DNA from: Pseudomonas sp. P7548
GTDB lineage: Bacteria; Pseudomonadota; Gammaproteobacteria; Pseudomonadales; Pseudomonadaceae
DNA length: 64,000 nt
Direction: 5' to 3'
NCBI RefSeq assembly: GCF_013386585.1
Contig: NZ_JACARO010000038.1
Span: 1 to 64,000, forward strand
The notes below the pieces were generated by a model. That model did no database searches. It was not told the origin of the DNA and saw only the letters and a list, made by a program, of their open reading frames with translations. Made by a program: the position numbers and the translations under genes. Of the stretch, positions 28,827-37,349 are shown one piece after another. Position 1 is the stretch's first letter; each line of letters starts with the position of its first letter.

Positions 28827-31800
28827 GCGCACCTCCACAGAGTTGGTGCAGCGCCACCAGGGCAGGCACGGCTTCCTCTGCATCGACATGGGTCGCCAGT
28901 GCCGCATCACCGACGCAGATCAGCATCTGGCGCTGGCGACTCATGGCCACGTTCATCCGGTTGGGTAACCGCAGGAAGCCGTATTGCTCATTGAGCAGGG
29001 TCTCCCGGGACTTCTCCGGGCTATCTTCGGCACGCCCGGCCGGCCCGCGCCGACCTTGCGGGCCGGTGCGTACACAGGACAACAGCACCACATCAAACTC
29101 CTTGCCCTGGAAGGCATCCACCGAACCAACCCGCAGCCGCTCTTCTGAGTACTCAGACCCATCACTGCGGACTTTTTTCGCCCACTTGAATTGCTCATGG
29201 GGCTCGATGCCGGTGCTCTTGCGTTCCATCAAGGGCACACCATCGATCTGCACCTGGGTCAGTTTTTCCATGATCAGGTCACGCTGTGCGGCATAAAACG
29301 TGATCACCCCCACGGAGAGGGCTTCACCGCCCGCGATCATCAAACGCTTAACCTCTTCCACGACCCGCTCGGCTTCGGTCTCGCGCATGGGGCTAGTCCC
29401 TCCCAGACGTTGCGCAAGGCCCGCGCTGGCCGGCACATCGATCCACTGGCAGACCTTGTTTTCGTAATGCCCACCGTCGTTGCCCAAGGCCCGGATAAAG
29501 TCCGGCGCAAACGCAAAATCATCATCCTTGCGCGTGGTCTTGACCGCCTCTAACCCGACTTTTTCATAAAACTGTGCACTGACAAAATCCCCCAGCACGC
29601 GGTGCATGCGAAACTGTGTGTCGAGCATCACCACGCGGCGAATGCCGTCTTTTTTCTCCAGGTCCTGCAACATCAGGCGCATCCTCTGGAAAAGACTCGA
29701 GCGCAAGGCCTCCAGCTGCAACGCTGTGAGTGCATGCTCCTCCTGCAACTGGCTCTCGACTTCTGGCTCCAGCATGTGCGGCAACTGGCGGTCATCGCCG
29801 ACCAGCACGATGCGCCGCTTGGCCATGGCCATGGGCACGAACAGGTCCAGCGGGTTGGCACGCGCGGCCTCATCAACGATGACGGTGTCGAACTCGATGT
29901 CCATGCTGTCCAGGTCTGACACGGCCTTGAGGCTGGCCATCTGGCGTCCGGCCGCCTGCTGGCAGGTGGCGCCCACCACCATGGAGTATTCCTGGGCCGC
30001 CGCCACGGCGGCGGCACGGTCCATTTCCAAACTGCCAGCCAGTTGCTCCAGTACCCAGGCCACCCCCAGCTTGCGCTGGGAAATCTTGTCTTGCAGATGC
30101 TGTTCCAATTGGTCGATCAAGCTGACGCCCAGGGCATCGAGTTGGTGCTTGAGTTGCGCAGGTCGGTAATCCGGCAGGAAGCGATCCAACAAGCGGTTCT
30201 TGCCCTCGGCCAGGCGCTGCAATAAATCCTGCGAGGCCTGCCGGCAATCGGCGGCTTGCTCCAGCAGCTCGCGCATTCCCTCACCGAGCGCTACATCGTG
30301 GCGCTTCAACCAACTGAGCAAGTCCCACGCACGGTCGGCACCGTCATCACTGAAGGCGCCAGGCTTAACCCGCAGGGCGCGAATGCGGCGCAGGGTTGCG
30401 CTGTCGACTGCGTCGGCGCCGCGTCCGCGAGGCAGAGGGTTGATCTGATCGATATAGTCCTGCAACGCCTGTTCCAAGCGCGCCGGCAGGAGCAGGCCGT
30501 GTTGCACCAGTGAACGGGCCGTCGCCAACATGTCCTTGAATGCATCGGCCCGTTCTGCTGGTGAAAGGTTTGAGACACGGGTCATCAACAAGGCCTGTGA
30601 CAGGCGGCTGACGGGCTCCAATTCCGGATAGCGTTCGTACTCCTGGGCAATTTTGCCCTGGACATGCTCGACTTGGCGTTCAAGCCAGGGATCGATGCGA
30701 TTGTCTTCTTCAACATCTCGACGCTTGCCGCCGATGCGTGTGGCCGGCAACTTGAACACGTCGCTGCGCTCCAGGGCGTTATCCACGGCATCATGCTGAA
30801 AGCTGCTGATCAGAACCTGCCCGGCAATGTTCTGCTCGCGCGTTTCTTCCGCCAGCCTGCGCTGCAAGGCTGCGATCACCTGGGTCTTGCCGGTACCGGG
30901 AGGGCCGATGATGATCGCCAGTTCCGGCGTATTGAGTGCCTTGTCCAACGCATCGATCTGTTTGTCTGTGGGTTGGCCACCTTTAAACGACTCGTTGGCG
31001 TAGGCTGTCAGGCCCTTGAGCGTGCGGCGCCGCTCCGCCGGTATGGCCAAACCTTCGAGCAACCACCTGAGTGACGGCAAGCGCCTGCCGGAATCAATGG
31101 ACTGCTTGGCGATAAGGCGTCGCTTGCCAACGGTGCGGTTACCGGCAACGGACAGGTACAGCCAGCCCTCGGGGCTCTTGGGTTTAACGTCGTTATGGGT
31201 CGACACCGGCGTGAACACCAGACACTGTGCTTCAAAGCGGATCCGCCCACGGGGTGTCGGGGCAAACGAGGCGGACGGCGCTTCATTGCTCAATTCTTCC
31301 GACCAGTCCGGCGGCGCGTCCCCCAGGTCGAACTGGGTATCGCGGGACAAGTCCAGGCCCTTGTGACGCTCGCAGAATAGTTGGTAAGCCTCTGGGGACT
31401 TGGGCCACAAGCGCCAGGCGTTTTCTCGCCCGTTCTGAAAACTTTCATAGCGCACAAACCGCAACGCCTTGAGGGTCTGGGCCTGTTGCAGCGCGCGTTG
31501 CCACTCCTTGTCGTTGTACAGGTTCCACAATTCCAGGTAGCCCGCATTGTCGCGCAGCATAGCGTTGAGCAACACTTGCTGGGCAGGGCTATTGAGCTGC
31601 GCCGCGACCGACGCGTCCCGAAAGGCAAAGTCACCCACCAGTAACGAAAACGAATCGCTGCGCCGCACATGGCGAGCCACGCGTTTTACCAGCAGCGCAC
31701 CGTCGGCGGTGCGCTCGATATCGGCGCGCCACCCCATGCCCAACACCTGGAAGCTGCCCTTGGCTGCGGTGTTGTTGAAGCGCGAAAGGGCCAGCCAATC

Positions 31801-32217
31801 ACCTTCGAGCGCACCTTTGACCACAAACTGCTCCTGCATCCACTGGCAGGCCTGTTCGACATCGTTCTGGCCGATTTCCTGATGGGTATACAGGCTGTCG
31901 GCAATCAGCCCGTCGACCCTGAACTCTAGGTTCATGGCCGATACATCGGCAGGTGCGCAGTACTGCACCTGCAATCGGTTTTTTTTGCACGCTGCCAGCA
32001 TCCAGCGCACCTGGTCCCGTGACGCCAAAGGGCCGAACAGGGTGCTTTGCGACGGATTGCAGGTCACCACGATACGTTCGTCGCCCTGCACCACCAGCCA
32101 ATCATCCTGGTAGCGCTGAACGGTGATCGCTTCGTTCACGCGCAAGGACTGGGTTTCCTCAGTCGTCGAGAGGCTCAACACATCCGCGCAAAACAATGGG
32201 AATTCTTGAAGGTTCAT
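28810..32217 (-). CDS. Large SF1 helicase (Dna2/Upf1-like)
   Basis: A 1135-residue protein. The first ~420 residues are an unassigned domain; then come SF1 motifs: I IIGPPGTGKTQVIAAL, Ia ISSFQHDAVDNAL, II VIVDEAARANPLDLF, III IVLVGDDRQLPHM, V VGSVDAFQGKEFDVVLLSCV and VI RLPNRMNVAMSRQRQMLICV. This is the Upf1/Dna2 superfamily. An SF1 helicase of this sort is a regular member of the DNA-processing systems linked to TerY-P triads. It starts 6 bases after the kinase gene, so it is in the same transcript. Confidence 0.88.
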   Translation of the reverse strand: MNLQEFPLFCADVLSLSTTEETQSLRVNEAITVQRYQDDWLVVQGDERIVVTCNPSQSTLFGPLASRDQVRWMLAACKKNRLQVQYCAPADVSAMNLEFRVDGLIADSLYTHQEIGQNDVEQACQWMQEQFVVKGALEGDWLALSRFNNTAAKGSFQVLGMGWRADIERTADGALLVKRVARHVRRSDSFSLLVGDFAFRDASVAAQLNSPAQQVLLNAMLRDNAGYLELWNLYNDKEWQRALQQAQTLKALRFVRYESFQNGRENAWRLWPKSPEAYQLFCERHKGLDLSRDTQFDLGDAPPDWSEELSNEAPSASFAPTPRGRIRFEAQCLVFTPVSTHNDVKPKSPEGWLYLSVAGNRTVGKRRLIAKQSIDSGRRLPSLRWLLEGLAIPAERRRTLKGLTAYANESFKGGQPTDKQIDALDKALNTPELAIIIGPPGTGKTQVIAALQRRLAEETREQNIAGQVLISSFQHDAVDNALERSDVFKLPATRIGGKRRDVEEDNRIDPWLERQVEHVQGKIAQEYERYPELEPVSRLSQALLMTRVSNLSPAERADAFKDMLATARSLVQHGLLLPARLEQALQDYIDQINPLPRGRGADAVDSATLRRIRALRVKPGAFSDDGADRAWDLLSWLKRHDVALGEGMRELLEQAADCRQASQDLLQRLAEGKNRLLDRFLPDYRPAQLKHQLDALGVSLIDQLEQHLQDKISQRKLGVAWVLEQLAGSLEMDRAAAVAAAQEYSMVVGATCQQAAGRQMASLKAVSDLDSMDIEFDTVIVDEAARANPLDLFVPMAMAKRRIVLVGDDRQLPHMLEPEVESQLQEEHALTALQLEALRSSLFQRMRLMLQDLEKKDGIRRVVMLDTQFRMHRVLGDFVSAQFYEKVGLEAVKTTRKDDDFAFAPDFIRALGNDGGHYENKVCQWIDVPASAGLAQRLGGTSPMRETEAERVVEEVKRLMIAGGEALSVGVITFYAAQRDLIMEKLTQVQIDGVPLMERKSTGIEPHEQFKWAKKVRSDGSEYSEERLRVGSVDAFQGKEFDVVLLSCVRTGPQGRRGPAGRAEDSPEKSRETLLNEQYGFLRLPNRMNVAMSRQRQMLICVGDAALATHVDAEEAVPALVALHQLCGGAHGSLR

Positions 32218-32223
32218 CGTTCA

Positions 32224-33618
32224 TCACCACCGGAATTGCCAGACGACATGGGTTTCCCCGGGAGGGCCGATATGCAACTGGTACGGCTGGTCATACTGGC
32301 CACGACGTGCCGCCTTGAGCCCCTGGAATTCCCCGAGTTGCTTGGGATCGCCCTCGCCTTGCAGGTACAGCTCGCCGTCTGGCAACTGGTGGATCCCCAG
32401 GCCCTTGCCGGTGTATTCGAGGCGTACATGGTCGGTGGGCCAACGGTCATAACTGAACGAGGGTAACAACCGCTTGAGCTCTTGGTTTGCCCCCGGTTGC
32501 AGGTACACACGGCGACCGGTGGCGATGCGGTGGTCAGGCAGTTCGGCGTCCCTTTCTTCCGGCGCCAGGCAGATGAACTCCTCGAACACCACCAGGTTGG
32601 CGTCGACCGGTGCATCGCAAAAAAAGCAGGCCATGTGCGCAGGGTCAACGCCAGTGCCCGGCATCAACGAGGTGGAGGTGCATTCGGCGCACTCAACCAT
32701 GCGTTCGTCGATCTCCACCAGGGCTTCCAACCATTCGGCGATACCCGGGCGGGCGATTGCATCTTGCTTGCCCTGCTCGAAGCAGCGACTGAACAGCGCG
32801 GGCAAGCGGCTGTGTTCGGCCAATTGCAACGGCAGGTTGGCAAAGCAGGCATTGTCGGGGTCATCCGAATCATTGATCCATGGATGCTCCCCTCGCAGTG
32901 CCGCGTCCTCTTCCTCCGGCTCACCCAGTTCGACCAGTTCGCCCTTAAAGGGATGGTTGTGGGTCAACACGCGATAGGCGATGACGGCAAAGCTCCAGCA
33001 GTCCGTCAGGCTCGACAGCATGGCCTCGCCGCGCACCACTTCCGGCGCGCCATAGTCGGGGGTGTGAAGGGTCAGGCCGCTGTGGGCCTGCAGGCTGATG
33101 TTGTCGCAGTCGATCAGCCAGGTTTCGGCAAACCCGGGATCATCCGACACAAAAATATTGGCCGGGGACAGGTCGCCGTAGAGCATGCCGCGCCCATGCA
33201 GCTGGTTCAAGGTCCTGGCCAACTGGCACAGAATACGCACCCGCCGACGCAGGCCGCCCTGGGCCAGGTAATCACTGGCGGCATCGTCCTCGGCGGCGAC
33301 AAAACTGTCCAACAGGCTTTGCAATGGAACCAGCCCGTCCATCAGCTCCATGACATAGCCAAAGCGCGGCGGCTTGAGCAGTGCCAGCGGTCGCGCCAGT
33401 TTCAGGTCGCTGAGGTCCTGGCGGATCAACCATGCCATATGACGATGCCAGCGTTGCTTGGCATCGAGGTCAGTATGGATAAAGCCCTTGACCAGGACAG
33501 TGGGCAATTGTGTGCGATACACCACACCTTGCCCGCCACGGCTCATCTCGCTCAACAAGTCGTAGCGAGTGCCCTTTTCATCCAGGACATGCTTGGTACT
33601 GCGCTGGGTAGCGGTCAT
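32224..33618 (-). CDS. Ser/Thr protein kinase with zinc-binding segment (TerY-P triad)
   Basis: The 464-residue protein has a eukaryotic-type kinase fold: glycine loop SRGGQGVVY (26-34), Lys44 in VLVKGF, catalytic loop LYGDLSPANIF with Asp149 and Asn154, and the metal-binding Asp170 in LIDCDN. After the kinase a CxxC pair (VECAEC, then CFFCDAP) makes a zinc ribbon, followed by a C-terminal beta-rich tail. In the TerY-P triad the kinase, PP2C phosphatase and vWA protein act as a phosphorylation switch. It overlaps the PP2C stop by 4 bases. Likely substrates are other operon products; this is inference. Confidence 0.85.
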   Translation of the reverse strand: MTATQRSTKHVLDEKGTRYDLLSEMSRGGQGVVYRTQLPTVLVKGFIHTDLDAKQRWHRHMAWLIRQDLSDLKLARPLALLKPPRFGYVMELMDGLVPLQSLLDSFVAAEDDAASDYLAQGGLRRRVRILCQLARTLNQLHGRGMLYGDLSPANIFVSDDPGFAETWLIDCDNISLQAHSGLTLHTPDYGAPEVVRGEAMLSSLTDCWSFAVIAYRVLTHNHPFKGELVELGEPEEEDAALRGEHPWINDSDDPDNACFANLPLQLAEHSRLPALFSRCFEQGKQDAIARPGIAEWLEALVEIDERMVECAECTSTSLMPGTGVDPAHMACFFCDAPVDANLVVFEEFICLAPEERDAELPDHRIATGRRVYLQPGANQELKRLLPSFSYDRWPTDHVRLEYTGKGLGIHQLPDGELYLQGEGDPKQLGEFQGLKAARRGQYDQPYQLHIGPPGETHVVWQFRW

Positions 33619-34316
33619 TGTTTGTGATCCGTTCGAAAGATACCGGCGATGCTCTTGTCATCACCGTGAAGTGGCGTGGACCAGGCGTGCATTTCTCGCT
33701 CCAGCCAGGTGCGCATGCGGCGTCTGTTGCTGCGCGCAAGGCGGCGGTAAATCACATCGAAAAAGGGTTCCAACTGCTCGGGGATCAGATCGTCACTGAT
33801 GCCGTCCGTCATCAGCAGCACGCCATCGCCGGGCAGTACCAATTCGAACTCGCAAGTCTGCCACAGCCCCTCGCCTGCCTGGGCCAGGGTGTCGGTCTGG
33901 TTGCCGAACCCCTGGCGCGCCGCGCTGATCACCCGGAAGGCACCTCGGCTCTTGAGCAGCAGCAGCCCATCCCCTATCTGCCCGGCCTGCCCACGGCCGC
34001 GGGCATCGACCCGAGCCCACAGGCAGGTGGTTTCGTAATCGCGATAGCGGGTGCCGAAATGCTCAAGCCAGGACAAGCGAATGGCCTGGCCCAGTTTTTG
34101 TGCAGAAACGGCGAAGGCCTGCCTGGTATGTTGCTTGACCAGGCGTACCGCCTTGCTGGAGCCGATGTGGCTCAGGCGCCGGCTGCCCAGGCCGTCACAG
34201 ACCGCGATGCACCACCCCTGACGCACGCCATAGACCCCCATGGCATCCTGGTTGACCACGCCGTCCTGCAGGTGCCCCGGCCCGATGACCTTGGCACCAG
34301 ACGCTGCCAGGCGCAT
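33615..34316 (-). CDS. PP2C-type protein phosphatase (TerY-P triad)
   Basis: A 233-residue PP2C family phosphatase: VNQDAMGVYG near the N-terminus carries the first metal Asp, IAVCDGLGS the DG motif, and LLMTDGISDDL the third motif with the conserved Asp. It would reverse phosphorylation by the kinase encoded next. The ATG at 34316 overlaps the vWA stop and the gene ends inside the kinase start, so the three triad genes are translationally coupled. Confidence 0.88.
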   Translation of the reverse strand: MRLAASGAKVIGPGHLQDGVVNQDAMGVYGVRQGWCIAVCDGLGSRRLSHIGSSKAVRLVKQHTRQAFAVSAQKLGQAIRLSWLEHFGTRYRDYETTCLWARVDARGRGQAGQIGDGLLLLKSRGAFRVISAARQGFGNQTDTLAQAGEGLWQTCEFELVLPGDGVLLMTDGISDDLIPEQLEPFFDVIYRRLARSNRRRMRTWLEREMHAWSTPLHGDDKSIAGIFRTDHKQ

Positions 34317-34987
34317 CAGAATTCCCAGTCTTGATCATCGGCAGACGGCAGCTCCAACGGGAGCGTTTGATTGGGGGTCGACGACTGGCTAAGGGCGCTG
34401 ACGCTCATGGTCACGGCACGGAAGAAGCGATGAATATCCCGTGCCTCAGAGGCTTGAAACAGCGGCGCTTCCTGATCATTGGCGAAGTCGGCCAGCATGC
34501 TCACATCTGCATCGGCACCGATGCCCATGGCGAAGCGCGTGGCCTTGGAGGAGCGCTCACCATTTTGCAATTGCGCAAAAGGCGTCTCCCACTCGTCATT
34601 GGGGTAACCATCGGAGACCAACACAATCACCGGTTTGTAGGCGCGGGACGGCACGATGTCTTTGTCTTCGATCAGTTGGCTGGCCAGGCGCAATGCGCCG
34701 CCCAAGGGCGTGGCGCCATCCGCCGTGAGCTGGCTGAAACTTTGGATTTGATGGGCCGGGGTCAAGGGCAGGTTCAACTCTGCGCTGCTGCCGCCAAAGG
34801 TGATCACGCTCACCTGGATTTCAGCGCGCAGGCGGCTTTCATGGGCAAAGGTGGCGATCATGTCCTGGAGCGCGCTGTTCAACGCCTCGATCTTGCCGCC
34901 CTCCGACATGCTGCCACTGGTGTCCGCCAGCACAATCACAGGCAAAGGACGGGCAGCTTGGATCTGGAATTTCTTGAGCTCTGACAT
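34316..34987 (-). CDS. terY: TerY-like von Willebrand factor A protein (TerY-P triad)
   Basis: A 223-residue vWA domain with the MIDAS motif ADTSGSMS (Asp22, Ser24, Ser26), a Thr loop in DGATPLGGAL and the third MIDAS Asp in VLVSDGYPNDEW. TerY-like proteins are metal-dependent scaffold proteins that recruit partners in Ter-type stress systems. It is the first gene of the ten-gene operon, 30-45 bases downstream of a sigma-54-type promoter, with AAGGA upstream of ATG 34987. The symbol is used in the broad TerY-like sense. Confidence 0.88.
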   Translation of the reverse strand: MSELKKFQIQAARPLPVIVLADTSGSMSEGGKIEALNSALQDMIATFAHESRLRAEIQVSVITFGGSSAELNLPLTPAHQIQSFSQLTADGATPLGGALRLASQLIEDKDIVPSRAYKPVIVLVSDGYPNDEWETPFAQLQNGERSSKATRFAMGIGADADVSMLADFANDQEAPLFQASEARDIHRFFRAVTMSVSALSQSSTPNQTLPLELPSADDQDWEF

Positions 34988-35029
34988 TTCAACGGTTCCT
35001 TGGTAATCAGTAAGTGACGTCCTGGTTAT

Positions 35030-35045
35030 AGCGAGCTTCGTGCCA
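35030..35045 (-). promoter_or_regulatory. Sigma-54 (-24/-12) promoter of the TerY-P-type operon
   Basis: On the minus strand TGGCACG-AAGC-TCGCT matches the RpoN consensus TGGCACG-N4-TTGCW at every fixed position except one (C for the second T). The GG and GC doublets have the required spacing. It lies 43 bases upstream of the vWA start and downstream of a sigma-54 activator gene, exactly where such a promoter is expected. Confidence 0.8.
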
Positions 35046-35119
35046 GAATAATTTATTTCTTTAAAAACAATAAGTTACGAAATGCAAGGATCAATAACGC
35101 CCGAAAAAAATAATATTCA

Positions 35120-35135
35120 TTACTTCAAAGTAATT
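35120..35135 (-). promoter_or_regulatory. Inverted repeat, candidate activator site or weak terminator
   Basis: Perfect 7-base arms attactt and aagtaat with a 2-base spacer lie about 75 bases upstream of the -24 element. The distance suits an upstream activator-binding site; the T-rich run that follows on the minus strand also allows a weak terminator of the regulator gene. Confidence 0.4.
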
Positions 35136-35152
35136 TTTCTTACCCTCGCTTG

Positions 35153-36637
35153 TTATTCGACACAGTGCTTTTCGATCCACTTGCTCAGGGTCTGCTGGCT
35201 CTTGAGCCCCAGGAGCAAGGCGGCTCGGGTTTTGTTCTGGCCCGTTGAGGCCAATGCGCCACGCACGTAGTGGCTCACGACTTTGGAAATGATGTGGTTG
35301 ATGTCCACCCCTTGGGACACATCCATCGTCATCAGGTCGTTGTCCTGCGCCGGCAGTTTGAACAACGCCTGGTCAATATCGCCCCGGGTAATCAGCGAGT
35401 CCTGGCACCAGAGCGCAGCGCGCAGCAAGGTGGCGTGTAACTCCCTAACGTTGCCGCGCCACGGGTGCCGTTGGATGAGTTCCCTGGCCTCCAGCGAAAC
35501 CTTTTTTTCCTTCAGGCTGGGATCTTGGCTGCCGATACCGGCCAGCAGCGCATCGGTCAAGAGCCGCAGGTCACCCTCGCGCTCGCGCAGCGCCGGCAGA
35601 TGCAGGACACCTACAGCGATGCGATAAAACAGGTCCTCACGGAAACTGCCATGTGCGACGTCTGCCATCAGATTGCGGTGAGTGGCGGTGATCAGGCGCA
35701 CATTCACCTGCACTTCACGACTGGCACCGACCGGCGTGAATGTGCCCTCTTGCAGTACACGCAATAGCCGCACCTGCACGGCCAAGGTCAGTTCACCGAA
35801 CTCATCAAGAAATAGCGTCCCGCCATGAGCCTGTTCGAACACCCCAAGCCGATCTGCAATCGCGCCGGTAAACGCACCTTTTTTGTGGCCGAAGAGCACG
35901 GAATCAACCAGTTCAGAGGGAATAGCACCGCAGTTGACAGTTACGAACGGCTGGCTAGCGCGCGTTCCTGCGTTGTGGATGGCTCGGGCAAACAACTCTT
36001 TGCCGGTACCCGTCTCTCCATAGATAAGGACCGGCACGCCTTTCTCAGCAAGAACGTGGGCCTGTGCCTTGATGGCCAGCATGCGACCACTTTCCGCGAC
36101 AATGCTGTCAAACGCGGCATCCACCGGCACTTGCTGCTCAGCCAGTTTGGCCAACTGGTTGCCGCTGATTGCGCTGGCCGCTGGAACATACTCGGCAGCG
36201 ATTTCGAAGGGGATATCAACCTGCTGGACACCTTGTTCCAACGAAGATTGATAGAAGACTGCGGGGTAACGGGTCTTGCCCAACAGGATCCACACCGCCT
36301 GCATCGCAGGTGTTCCGGGGCTCAGCAAGATGGAAAGATGTGCCCCTTCTCCCACCAACCGCTGCAGATGCCGATTGGCCGCGTGATAAATCTCGCCGAA
36401 ATGCACAGGGGAGGATAACGGCTCGACATAGGCCGTGACGGGAATATCGACTTGCTCGCGGAGCCAGCGAAGATAACGCTCAACCTGCTCCGCAGGGTAC
36501 GCACACAAGAGTTCGACGACATCGAAATCGACAGCAGCGAGGGCCGAACAGACAGGCCCCGCCCCCTCGCCGATCACCGCTTTCAAATCGTTAGCGCCGA
36601 TCCAACTGACCAAAACCTTATGCTTTACCGCAACCAT
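35153..36637 (-). CDS. Sigma-54 activator with RtcR/CARF-like sensor domain
   Basis: About 495 residues in three parts. The N-terminus (1-~160) has a Rossmann-like pattern with VLVSWIGANDL and ILLSPGTPAMQAVWILL, the hallmark of the CARF-like domain of RtcR, which senses RNA-derived or cyclic nucleotide ligands. The AAA+ domain has Walker A GETGTGKE, the sigma-54 loop GAFTGA and Walker B GGTLFLDEFGEL. The C-terminus is a Fis-type HTH (LLLGLKSQQTLSKWIEKH). ATG 36637 has GGAG upstream and is preferred over 36688. No rtcA/rtcB genes are present; instead the gene lies upstream of the TerY-P-type operon and its RpoN promoter, making it the likely ligand-triggered activator. Confidence 0.88.
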   Translation of the reverse strand: MVAVKHKVLVSWIGANDLKAVIGEGAGPVCSALAAVDFDVVELLCAYPAEQVERYLRWLREQVDIPVTAYVEPLSSPVHFGEIYHAANRHLQRLVGEGAHLSILLSPGTPAMQAVWILLGKTRYPAVFYQSSLEQGVQQVDIPFEIAAEYVPAASAISGNQLAKLAEQQVPVDAAFDSIVAESGRMLAIKAQAHVLAEKGVPVLIYGETGTGKELFARAIHNAGTRASQPFVTVNCGAIPSELVDSVLFGHKKGAFTGAIADRLGVFEQAHGGTLFLDEFGELTLAVQVRLLRVLQEGTFTPVGASREVQVNVRLITATHRNLMADVAHGSFREDLFYRIAVGVLHLPALREREGDLRLLTDALLAGIGSQDPSLKEKKVSLEARELIQRHPWRGNVRELHATLLRAALWCQDSLITRGDIDQALFKLPAQDNDLMTMDVSQGVDINHIISKVVSHYVRGALASTGQNKTRAALLLGLKSQQTLSKWIEKHCVE

Positions 36638-37349
36638 CCCTGAGCTCCAACAAATCCTTTTGCTAACGAAGGCCCTCATCACGATCAAGGACTATCGCTA
36701 CCAGATATCAAATCAAATGCCTTTATACTTAAAAAGTGGCCATTTAACATCTATCCGTTAGTAGGCACCCACATGATCCTATTTACTTCGATTTAGCATC
36801 AGGCTGATGCGGCAGGCTACACGCACTCTCCACCACGATGGAGGCGGCTCCAATCAGTGCTTATGCAATCAGCCAGATTTTGAATCTTGAATGCCTTGGA
36901 AGCAGAGGTACGTGCAAGAGTCGATTAACGAAATGATCAATCTTCTCGTTCGAGATGCGAAACTCGGCTATCACAGGTATGACGCTCTGGAAATTTACAA
37001 GCTGCAATTCGCCACCAAGGTGGCAAGGCTTTTACTTCTTCGGGCTGGGCTGTTCACGCCGACGATGAATTGACCTACGTGCCGAGACAAGACTGCCCCA
37101 CCTCCAAACCTTCAAAAGTCCAGCACAGACAAGGATTCGCGAGGAGTCAGACTGGGTCAGTGAAATCTCAGCAACTGGGGAAATTCGGCGTAGGCGCCAA
37201 CAGATCATTAAACTGAAGAGCAAGCACTGAATCAAGAAATAGGCATCTCTGTAACTATTTTCTTTCACGCGTCCTAACGGAAACATGCTTGCTCGACATT
37301 AGTGTAATGCTGAAATACGCATCGATACGTCAGCCTCTTTTCCATTTCT
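36638..37349. other. Intergenic stretch, no supported gene
   Basis: About 700 bases between the regulator and the mannitol locus. A 60-codon plus-strand frame at 36891 (LLVRDAKLGYHRYDALEIYK) is the only one with protein-like composition, but I recognise no family and no ribosome-binding site. The stretch is AT-rich and probably eroded DNA. Confidence 0.45.

Noticed and set aside
32482..33627. 381-codon plus-strand open frame
   Set aside because: Antisense shadow of the protein kinase gene, whose motifs are unambiguous on the minus strand.
20003..34987. Tellurite resistance operon
   Set aside because: There are no terB, terC, terD or terZ genes; only the TerY-like triad is shared with ter loci, and the rest is DNA-processing and nucleotide-type enzymes.
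34988..35152. Sigma-70 promoter for the TerY-P-type operon
   Set aside because: AT-rich hexamers can be picked out, but none is better than chance, whereas the -24/-12 element is close to consensus and next to an RpoN activator.
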